Below are positions 14,210-20,083 of a stretch of DNA of 20,083 nt, piece by piece; within the stretch, counting starts at the first letter, position 1, and each line of letters begins with the position of its first letter. A program made the position numbers and the translations under genes. The stretch lies in assembly GCA_964345135.1 (NCBI GenBank), contig CAYFQI010000015.1, positions 1-20,083 of the forward strand, written 5' to 3'. The notes under the pieces are model-generated. The model was not told the DNA's origin, searched no databases, and saw only the letters and a program-made list of their open reading frames with translations. The DNA is from CAYMKE01 sp964345135 (lineage in GTDB: Bacteria > Bacteroidota > Bacteroidia > Bacteroidales > JBBRXJ01).

Positions 14210-15874
14210 ATGGACGCAAAAATGTTTTGTTTTCAATGCCAGGAAACCTCTAGAGGAACCGGCTGTACATTTAAAGGAGTGTGTGGAAAACCACCAGAAG
14301 TAGCCAATGCAAAAGACCTGCTTATATACTCATTGAAAGGCTTGTCTATTTTAACAACAAAAGCACGTGAATCTGGTTACCAAATAGATGATTCAATCAA
14401 CAGATTTGTATTAAACAGTTTATTTATAACAATTACTAATACAAATTTTGATGACGTGGCCATTCTCGGGCAGGTTAAAAAAACACTAAAAATACGTGAC
14501 GATCTTAAAGAGCGTCTAATTGCAAAAGGGATTATCTCAAGTAATCAATCTATGCATGATGTAGTCACCTGGTCACCCGAGACAGATGATGACCTTATAA
14601 ATAAATCTCATGAAGTGGGTGTATTGCAGACAGAAGATGAAGATATCAGGTCTCTTCGGGAGTTGATTACCTATGGTGTTAAAGGGATCGCTGCATATGG
14701 CGAACATGCTCATACATTAGGATTTAAAGATGAGACCATCTACAGTTTCATGCAAAAAGCCCTGGCTGCTATCACGGACGATTCACTTTCAGCGGATGAA
14801 TTGACAAACCTCGTATTGGAAACGGGAAAGAACGGAGTAGAAGTGATGGCACTGCTTGATAAAGCCAATACATCTACATATGGAAACCCTGAAATATCCA
14901 ATGTTAATATTGGGGTACGAAACAATCCCGGAATACTTATCAGCGGCCATGACCTCAAAGACATGCATGAACTGTTGGAACAGACTAAAGGAACTGGTGT
15001 TGATGTATATACACATAGTGAAATGCTGCCTGCTAATTATTATCCTGCATTCAAAAAATATGATCATTTTGTCGGGAATTATGGCAATTCATGGTGGAAA
15101 CAAAAAGAAGAATTTGAAACCTTTAACGGCCCTGTCTTTTTTACAACCAATTGTATTGTTCCTCCAACATCCGATGCAGGTTATCTCGACAAAGTTTACA
15201 CTACAGGTCCTGTAGGCTATCCGGGGTTTAAACATATCCCTCCACGAAAAAACGGTGATCCCAAAGATTTTACCGGGATCATCGAACAGGCAAAGCAATG
15301 TAAACCGCCCCAATCCATTGAAGAAGGCGAAATTGTTGGAGGCTTTGCCCACAACCAGGTGATACAACTGGCTGACAAAATTGTTGATGCAGTGAAAAGT
15401 GGTGCCATTCGGAAATTTGTAGTGATGTCAGGATGCGACGGAAGATTCAAGAGCAGGGATTATTATACTGAATTTGCTAAAAAACTTCCTGAAGATACAG
15501 TGATCCTGACCTCTGGATGCGCCAAATACAGATACAATAAACTCAACCTGGGAGATATAAACGGTATCCCGCGTGTATTGGATGCCGGACAATGCAATGA
15601 CTCTTACTCATGGGCAGTTGTAGCGCTCAAATTAAAAGAAATATTTGAAGTCAAAGACATTAATGAGCTTCCTATTGTATTCAATGTAGCATGGTATGAA
15701 CAAAAAGCCGTAATCGTCCTGCTGGCACTTCTCTCGCTTGGGATTAAAAACATTCATGCAGGCCCGACACTCCCGGCATTCCTTTCTCCACATGTTAAAA
15801 ATGTTTTGGTTGAAAAATTTGCTTTGAGCGGAGTGAATGATGTAGATCAGGACATCAAAGAGCTGGTTGGATAA
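14210..15874 (+). CDS. hcp: Hybrid cluster protein, class I (hydroxylamine reductase / NO-detoxifying Hcp, 554 aa)
   Basis: ATG start at 14210. The N-terminal cluster motif is C7-x2-C10-x8-C19-x5-C25, the class I spacing that binds [4Fe-4S] in strict anaerobes, unlike the enterobacterial [2Fe-2S] class II motif. All eight hybrid-cluster ligands known from the Desulfovibrio protein are present at a constant +3 offset: H247, E271, C315, C409 (persulfide position), C437, C462, E497 and K499. Family knowledge: Hcp reduces hydroxylamine in vitro (EC 1.7.99.1), and NO reduction with nitrosative-stress protection is the favoured physiological role. It is cytoplasmic. No hcr reductase gene lies beside it, so electrons may come from the ferredoxin-like products encoded at 13230 and 16405. 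Induction by the HcpR-like regulator is inferred from the operator upstream of the preceding gene. Confidence 0.96.
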   Translation: MDAKMFCFQCQETSRGTGCTFKGVCGKPPEVANAKDLLIYSLKGLSILTTKARESGYQIDDSINRFVLNSLFITITNTNFDDVAILGQVKKTLKIRDDLKERLIAKGIISSNQSMHDVVTWSPETDDDLINKSHEVGVLQTEDEDIRSLRELITYGVKGIAAYGEHAHTLGFKDETIYSFMQKALAAITDDSLSADELTNLVLETGKNGVEVMALLDKANTSTYGNPEISNVNIGVRNNPGILISGHDLKDMHELLEQTKGTGVDVYTHSEMLPANYYPAFKKYDHFVGNYGNSWWKQKEEFETFNGPVFFTTNCIVPPTSDAGYLDKVYTTGPVGYPGFKHIPPRKNGDPKDFTGIIEQAKQCKPPQSIEEGEIVGGFAHNQVIQLADKIVDAVKSGAIRKFVVMSGCDGRFKSRDYYTEFAKKLPEDTVILTSGCAKYRYNKLNLGDINGIPRVLDAGQCNDSYSWAVVALKLKEIFEVKDINELPIVFNVAWYEQKAVIVLLALLSLGIKNIHAGPTLPAFLSPHVKNVLVEKFALSGVNDVDQDIKELVG

Positions 15875-15968
15875 ATCCAAAATACCCCGGGAACAGGAGG
15901 CAGAAACTAAATGCATTTTTAGCCACTTACCTTCTGAACCCGTAATAAATCATTAAAATTAAATTATT

Positions 15969-16307
15969 ATGAATCTAACTCATTGGAATAAAACTCCTGC
16001 GAAAAAAACTCCTCATAATACGGATGTACGTTTATTATACAATAAACCGGAAGCACAAGCCATTCATATTTTGCTAAAACCTGATGAAGAACTCAAGCCT
16101 CACTTGACCCCTGTTGATGTTTTTTTCTTTGTTCTGGAAGGAAATCCGACGATATTAATAGGCGAAGAGGAACAACAAATAAAAGAAGGGACTATTGTAG
16201 AAAGCCCAAAAAACATCCCTCATTGCATTTATAATAAAACTGATAAAAACACCCGTGTTTTGGTTGTAAAAACGCCACGCCAGGAAACACCTTCAATGAT
16301 ATTATAA
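15969..16307 (+). CDS. Small single-domain cupin protein (112 aa)
   Basis: ATG start at 15969, 94 nt after hcp. A cupin beta-barrel fold is indicated by IHILLKPDEELKPHLTPVDVF, the VLEGNPTILIGEE turn and GTIVESPKNIPHCIYN. The usual metal-binding set (H-x-H-x3-4-E, then a later H) is reduced: H45 and H85 are present, but the second His is replaced by T47 and the Glu position is not clearly filled. It may bind metal weakly, bind another ligand, or not bind metal. Small cupins beside hcp recur in anaerobes as far as I recall, but their role is unknown. It shows no signal peptide, so it is cytoplasmic. It is probably part of the hcp transcript or follows it by read-through. Confidence 0.78.
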   Translation: MNLTHWNKTPAKKTPHNTDVRLLYNKPEAQAIHILLKPDEELKPHLTPVDVFFFVLEGNPTILIGEEEQQIKEGTIVESPKNIPHCIYNKTDKNTRVLVVKTPRQETPSMIL

Positions 16308-16393
16308 GGTAGTTCTACTATAGAATACAGAATTATTGGAACATTTTTTGCATGAATATTATTTCTAATCAAAAACAATATCGAATAATAAAA

Positions 16394-16400
16394 AAGGAGG
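16394..16400 (+). promoter_or_regulatory. Strong Shine-Dalgarno sequence of the small ferredoxin gene
   Basis: AAGGAGG ends 4 nt before the ATG at 16405. No other gene in the window has such a site, as expected for Bacteroidota, so it stands out and firmly supports this start codon. Confidence 0.75.
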
Positions 16401-16404
16401 CTTT

Positions 16405-16596
16405 ATGTCAATATCTAAATTATGGATCGAAGATGGTTGCACATCTTGCGGGTTATGTGAAGAAATTTGCCCCGAAGTATTTGAATTGCAAGACGTGGCA
16501 GTGATAAAAGAAGGAGTTGATTTCAATGATTACGAAGACGGGATTAAAGAATCAGCAGACAGTTGCCCGGTTGAAGTCATTCAATACGAAGAATGA
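16405..16596 (+). CDS. Small monocluster [4Fe-4S] ferredoxin (63 aa)
   Basis: ATG start at 16405, fixed by the AAGGAGG just upstream. Cys 12, 15, 18 and 54 (GCTSCGLCEEICP, then DSCPVEVI) match the ligands of single-cluster bacterial ferredoxins. C22 is an extra Cys left from the two-cluster pattern and may be free. The length of 63 residues is normal for the family, and the protein is acidic. It is a soluble low-potential electron carrier. Its position at the end of the regulator/Fe-S protein/hcp/cupin series makes it a reasonable electron donor for Hcp, but a 97-nt gap and its distinctive ribosome-binding site leave open that it is an independent gene. Confidence 0.88.
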   Translation: MSISKLWIEDGCTSCGLCEEICPEVFELQDVAVIKEGVDFNDYEDGIKESADSCPVEVIQYEE

Positions 16597-16613
16597 GAGA
16601 AAAAAGATATAAC

Positions 16614-16740
16614 GGATTTAGAGGTATAGAGGTTTTAGGGGATATAGGGTAAATAAGGTATTATAATGGATGTATTCATGTACAAATTCCCGACTCACAC
16701 CACCCGTATTGCCCCTGTAAACCTATACGCTTTATACACC
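16614..16740. repeat. Large imperfect inverted repeat (arms about 35 nt) downstream of the ferredoxin gene
   Basis: The left arm (16614-16650) has the pattern GTATAGAGGTTTTAGGGG then ATATAGGGT. The reverse complement of the right arm (16702-16740) reads GTATAGGTTTACAGGGG then CAATACGGGT. They agree over most of about 29 core positions with small gaps, and a weaker likeness continues outward. The arms are separated by about 50 nt. The left arm also contains short tandem-like AGGTATAGAGG/TTAGGGG/ATAGGG steps. It could be a mobile palindromic element of MITE or REP type, or a transcript 3'-end structure. I cannot tell whether copies exist elsewhere. Confidence 0.45.
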
Positions 16741-16791
16741 AGTAAGTATTTAACATAACATGACTGAAACTATAAACAGCTGGAAATCATA

Positions 16792-16872
16792 ATGGTGAAA
16801 AAAATTTATGAAGATGGCAGAGAATGCAAAAAATACAAAGAAGTGAATGACCGTTTAAAGGAAAATGATTAA
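16792..16872 (+). pseudogene. 26-codon ORF, possible remnant of a small glutaredoxin-like gene
   Basis: ATG at 16792, stop at 16870-16872. The peptide (beginning MVKKIYEDGRECKKYKEV) resembles, from memory, the opening of small CxxC glutaredoxin-like proteins (DGxxCxKC), but the second Cys is replaced by Tyr and the frame stops at once after ...RLKEND with two further stops close behind. It is highly charged. It may be a decayed gene fragment, a tiny functional protein, or chance. There is no Shine-Dalgarno sequence. Confidence 0.22.
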
Positions 16873-16908
16873 TTTTAATAAAATAAACAATCATTCAAAA
16901 TATTGAGT

Positions 16909-16916
16909 TATTTTTG
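16909..16916 (+). promoter_or_regulatory. Probable -7 promoter element for the DEAD-box helicase gene
   Basis: TATTTTTG is a full TAnnTTTG match; no good -33 TTTG is found at 20 nt. The predicted leader is about 100 nt, AT-rich, beginning with the short symmetric sequence GGTTTAAAACC (16921-16931). Long leaders are common in deaD/csdA-type genes, but no cold-shock element is recognised. Confidence 0.4.
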
Positions 16917-17022
16917 CATCGGTTTAAAACCGTTTAGCTTGAATTATTCATAATACAAATTCATATAATTCAGGAAAAAAATCATATCAACTTATTTTAA
17001 TTACAATTATTTCATTAATTCC

Positions 17023-18753
17023 ATGCCTACATCTACAGAAGTCCAACCAATCTCGCAAGCCTTTAATGCTATGGGCTTATCTTCCAATATATTAAAAAGT
17101 ATTGAAGAACTCGGGTTTAAAATCCCCACCCCTATTCAGGAGAAAATCATCCCCATGATATTTGAAACAGAAAATGATATCGTGGGCATTGCACAAACCG
17201 GTACTGGTAAAACAGCTGCATTCGGGATTCCTATCATTCAGCAAACCGACCTTTCGAACACAAAAACCCAGGCATTGATATTGGCTCCAACCCGTGAACT
17301 ATGCGTTCAAATATCAAAAGATTTAAACAATTTCTCAAAACATACTAACCAATTTCTCATAACAGCAGTATATGGAGGAGCAAAAATCGATAACCAGATC
17401 AGGTCATTAAAAAAAGGTACGCATATTATTGTTGCTACTCCCGGAAGGATGCTGGATATTTTAAAACGAAAAGCAGCAGACATAACACAAATTAAAACAC
17501 TTGTGTTAGATGAAGCGGATGAGATGCTCAACATGGGATTCAGGGATGAATTAGAAGGCATTCTCCAAAATACACCAAAAGCCAAAAGAACCCTGATGTT
17601 TTCAGCAACCATGCCTCCCGAAGTAGCCGGAATTGCTAAAAAATTTCTGCACAACCCGTTAGAAATAACTACCGGCAACCAGAGTAAAGGTGCAGAAAAT
17701 GTCCGACATATCTATTACCAGGTTCATGCACGCGACCGCTATTTGGCACTTAAACGGATTGTTGATTTTAACCCGGGAATCTATGGCATTGTTTTTTGCA
17801 GAACTCGTGCAGAAACAAAAGAAGTAGCCGAAAAATTAATAAAAGATAAATACAATGCTGATGCGCTTCATGGTGACCTTTCCCAGGTACAGCGCGACCA
17901 TGTAATGAACCGGTTCAGAAAAGGAAATTTACAACTACTGGTGGCTACCGATGTTGCAGCACGTGGAATTGACGTGGACGATATATCGCACGTGGTGAAT
18001 TATAATCTTCCCGACGACATTGAAGTGTATACACACCGAACAGGACGGACAGGACGTGCAGGAAAAACCGGCATCGCTATTTCAATTGTCAATTACCGTG
18101 AAAAAAGCAAAATACCATCTATAGAAAAAAATATTGGCAAAAAATTCATAAAAACGGATATGCCGTCCGGAGCTGAAATCTGTAAAAAACAACTTTTTAA
18201 CATGATTGACAAAATGGAAAATGTTGAAGTTGACGAAGACCAAATAGCACCATTCATGGAAACAGTAAACAAAAAACTTGAATGGCTGAGTAAAGAACAA
18301 ATCATTAAACATTTTGTTTCCCTTGAATTCAACCGGTTCATTGATTATTACAAAAATGCAAAAGCACTGAATGATGATAAAGAACCATCATCACGAAAGA
18401 TGAATACCCAAAAAAGAAATCAAGTAAAGGGAAGGGCCGTACACGAAGGATCAGCTGATTTTTCCCGCTTGTTCATAAACACCGGGAAAAAAGAAGGGTT
18501 AAAACCGCGTGATATTATTGATTTAATCAATCGGCATATAAAAAATAACGACATAAAAATCGGGGAGATCGATATTAAAGATTCATTTGCATTTTTTGAA
18601 GTCAGTGAACCTTACTCCAATGAAGTAATAAATGCACTCCAGGACAAAACATTTAATGGCCGCCGTTTAAACCTTGAATTTGCAAACAAAGACACGAAAA
18701 AAGGTAATAAAAGCAATAAAAAGAAAAAAAAGACAGGTAAAAGAGATCGTTAA
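17023..18753 (+). CDS. deaD: DEAD-box ATP-dependent RNA helicase, DeaD/CsdA-like (576 aa)
   Basis: ATG start at 17023. All core motifs are intact: Q motif (IPTPIQEK), motif I AQTGTGKT (57-64), Ia PTREL, Ib TPGR, DEAD (163-166), SAT (194-196), motif IV IVFCRT, motif V ATDVAARGID and motif VI HRTGRTGR (338-345). After the helicase core, a linker leads to a DbpA-type RNA-binding domain at about 480-553 (ADFSRLFINTGKKEGL ... RRLNLEFANK), and the protein ends in a Lys-rich tail (about 556-576). This layout is that of DeaD/CsdA, which unwinds RNA in ribosome assembly and mRNA turnover, notably in the cold. It is cytoplasmic. The gene's stop overlaps the convergent gene's stop by 4 nt. The family is certain; the exact orthologue among DeaD, CsdA and DbpA-like paralogues is less so. 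Confidence 0.94.
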   Translation: MPTSTEVQPISQAFNAMGLSSNILKSIEELGFKIPTPIQEKIIPMIFETENDIVGIAQTGTGKTAAFGIPIIQQTDLSNTKTQALILAPTRELCVQISKDLNNFSKHTNQFLITAVYGGAKIDNQIRSLKKGTHIIVATPGRMLDILKRKAADITQIKTLVLDEADEMLNMGFRDELEGILQNTPKAKRTLMFSATMPPEVAGIAKKFLHNPLEITTGNQSKGAENVRHIYYQVHARDRYLALKRIVDFNPGIYGIVFCRTRAETKEVAEKLIKDKYNADALHGDLSQVQRDHVMNRFRKGNLQLLVATDVAARGIDVDDISHVVNYNLPDDIEVYTHRTGRTGRAGKTGIAISIVNYREKSKIPSIEKNIGKKFIKTDMPSGAEICKKQLFNMIDKMENVEVDEDQIAPFMETVNKKLEWLSKEQIIKHFVSLEFNRFIDYYKNAKALNDDKEPSSRKMNTQKRNQVKGRAVHEGSADFSRLFINTGKKEGLKPRDIIDLINRHIKNNDIKIGEIDIKDSFAFFEVSEPYSNEVINALQDKTFNGRRLNLEFANKDTKKGNKSNKKKKKTGKRDR

Positions 18754-20009
18754 AACAATACACGTCCATAAAATCCTATCCCCTGCCCTGTCGTGGTTGC
18801 AGGTGACACTAAATTTTCAAGGTAATATGATGTAATACCCACGAAATAACGGTCATAAAAAACTTTAGATGCATGGATTCCAATATCAAGCATTCCATAG
18901 CCTCCATATGAAAATAATGGCCTTATTGCAATTTCATAAGGAATTTCAAATACAGGGGCAAGATAAACATGCGGACAATAATTTGCATGGATTATTGCTT
19001 TTGCTCCTCCTATGAAAGTAAGCCATGGATACAACTGTTTCCTGTAAAATACATGAAATACTCCCGGCAACATATAATTCACTTTGCCATCATGCATGCG
19101 TGTTTCCAAAATATTCTCCAGGCTGTCTATTTCAAAATCTGAAATAAGTGTATCAGTAGTTGAAAATAAATTGTCTATATCCTTTCCCGTGAATGAATTT
19201 TCATCATCTATTGTAATGCTCTCGACATTACTCCAGTGGATCATACCAATGTCCATGATCTCCAGGAAATAACCATCTCGTGGATTATCGGGATGAAATG
19301 AAAAATGAATATCAATCGCTGCGCCATAACCACTAAAATTCTTCAATCGTTGGTTCGTACTTTGATTCATTTTCAAAACCGAACGTGTATTAATATAAAG
19401 ACTATCACCGGAAGATGATGTATAAAAAGATCCGCTTTTTATTTTTCCCGACTGAAAATCAGAACCTTTAATTAAGGACAGTGTACCGCCTACACGATAA
19501 CGTTTTTCTGACATCCATGTCTCGATTCCGCCAAAAATTTTCTCATATCCAAAATAAGTGAAATTAAAAGGTGTTAAGATTGCATTTTTTCCTGCCAAAT
19601 GTTTATTTCCTTTAAAGAGTAATTCAAATACATATTGATTAAATCCTGCATGAAAAAAATCTTTATATTCCCACCCGGCAATAAAGGTCATACGCTCGAA
19701 TAATAAATTTGTTTTATATTTCATTCCAAAATCCAGTTGATAACCCAGGCGATTAGACGGTTTTAATTTATTGATCACATCCTGTTTTTCTTGTTCTGTA
19801 ATCAATCCTTTCCCAAACGCCCCGTTAATAAAGGAATTTGTTATGGCATTGGAATTAACATTGTATTGTATATAAGTATAAACAGAATGGTTGTAATCAT
19901 GAAGATTATACATTGGAAATGAAAGAAAAGATGAGTTTTCTGATTGTTGAGCAAACAAAGAATAAAAGCACAGACTGAAGAAACATGAAAAAAATAATCT
20001 TCTGAACAT
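18750..20009 (-). CDS. Outer-membrane beta-barrel-like protein, DUF5723-like (419 aa)
   Basis: ATG start at 20007-20009 with a clear signal peptide (residues 1-20, RRLFFSCFFSLCFYSLFA, cleavage before QQSEN). The mature protein has many alternating aromatic strands (for example FNFTYFGYEKIFGG, YEIAIRPLFSYGGYGMLDIGIHASKVFYDRYFVGITSYYL in outline) and ends in a terminal aromatic residue (GRVLF), typical of an outer-membrane barrel. The GKGLITEQEKQDVINKLKP region followed by GYQLDFGMKYK resembles DUF5723-type Bacteroidota proteins; this is from memory. Function is unknown. It has no T9SS tail. It is transcribed toward the helicase gene and probably has its own promoter. Confidence 0.75.
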   Translation of the reverse strand: MFRRLFFSCFFSLCFYSLFAQQSENSSFLSFPMYNLHDYNHSVYTYIQYNVNSNAITNSFINGAFGKGLITEQEKQDVINKLKPSNRLGYQLDFGMKYKTNLLFERMTFIAGWEYKDFFHAGFNQYVFELLFKGNKHLAGKNAILTPFNFTYFGYEKIFGGIETWMSEKRYRVGGTLSLIKGSDFQSGKIKSGSFYTSSSGDSLYINTRSVLKMNQSTNQRLKNFSGYGAAIDIHFSFHPDNPRDGYFLEIMDIGMIHWSNVESITIDDENSFTGKDIDNLFSTTDTLISDFEIDSLENILETRMHDGKVNYMLPGVFHVFYRKQLYPWLTFIGGAKAIIHANYCPHVYLAPVFEIPYEIAIRPLFSYGGYGMLDIGIHASKVFYDRYFVGITSYYLENLVSPATTTGQGIGFYGRVLF

Positions 20010-20024
20010 ATATATTGGTTTTTA

Positions 20025-20056
20025 CAAGTAAATAGTGTTTGTCTATAAAGTCCAAC
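20025..20056 (-). promoter_or_regulatory. Weak candidate promoter of the outer-membrane protein gene
   Basis: On the minus strand, GTTG (20056-20053), 20 nt, then TTTACTTG (20032-20025), which matches the -7 consensus at only 6 of 8 positions. The 20-nt spacing equals that of the two strong promoters near 5.2 kb. It would leave a very short leader of about 10 nt, so it is uncertain. Confidence 0.25.
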
Positions 20057-20083
20057 TTCTTCGTTGTTGCTTAAAATTTAAAT

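Noticed and set aside
14740..15450. Minus-strand open frames opposite hcp
   Set aside because: Hcp keeps every ligand residue across this stretch; the antisense frames show no protein-like pattern.
16309..16328. Small hairpin after the cupin gene as a terminator
   Set aside because: The stem (GTAGTTCTA with TAGAATAC, one bulge) is AT-rich with a 3-nt loop and has no U-run after it.
1..20083. CRISPR arrays, tRNA/rRNA genes, transposases or phage genes
   Set aside because: No regularly spaced identical repeats, no cloverleaf or rRNA-like sequence, and no such protein families were recognised on either strand.

Overview
This window looks like a low-GC chromosome segment from a Bacteroidota bacterium, probably a Bacteroidales/Marinilabiliales-type anaerobe or facultative anaerobe. 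The evidence is type IX secretion system (T9SS) sorting domains of both kinds (type A and the CHU_C/type B kind), a PorP/SprF-family protein, Bacteroidota-style promoters (TTTG, 20 nt, TATATTTG), a near absence of Shine-Dalgarno sequences, and a class I hybrid-cluster protein of the kind found in anaerobes. The lineage is inferred from gene content only.

Left part (1-12181): two very large, divergently transcribed cell-surface protein genes share a 372-nt intergenic region with mirrored promoters. The minus-strand gene (1676 aa) encodes a T9SS type A cargo built of jelly-roll-like, CARDB-like and Ig/PKD-like modules. The plus-strand gene (1770 aa) encodes an IgGFc-binding-like head, 13 PKD-like repeats and a type B C-terminal signal. 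It is followed by a PorP/SprF-like outer-membrane protein gene, the expected partner for secretion and anchoring of type B cargo. The leader of the 1770-aa gene holds a short upstream ORF that overlaps a predicted hairpin.

Middle part (12422-16596): a nitrosative/redox stress island. A Crp/Fnr-family regulator of HcpR type is divergent from a gene series encoding a 298-aa Fe-S protein, the hybrid cluster protein Hcp with every hybrid-cluster ligand present, a small cupin and a 63-aa ferredoxin. A perfect 16-bp palindrome lies between the two divergent -7 elements, at a distance that suits class II Crp/Fnr activation. The regulator probably controls the Fe-S protein/hcp series and possibly itself. 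The Fe-S proteins are plausible electron donors to Hcp.

Right part (16597-20083): a gene-poor 426-nt stretch contains a large imperfect inverted repeat, a 26-codon ORF that may be a gene remnant, and the promoter of a DEAD-box RNA helicase (DeaD/CsdA type with a DbpA-like RNA-binding domain). The helicase gene converges on, and overlaps by 4 nt, a minus-strand gene for an outer-membrane beta-barrel-like protein. I found no tRNA, rRNA, CRISPR array, transposase or phage gene. The island follows known themes. The most unusual points are the leader architecture of the giant surface gene, the cysteine-rich C-terminal domain of the 298-aa Fe-S protein, and the inverted-repeat element.
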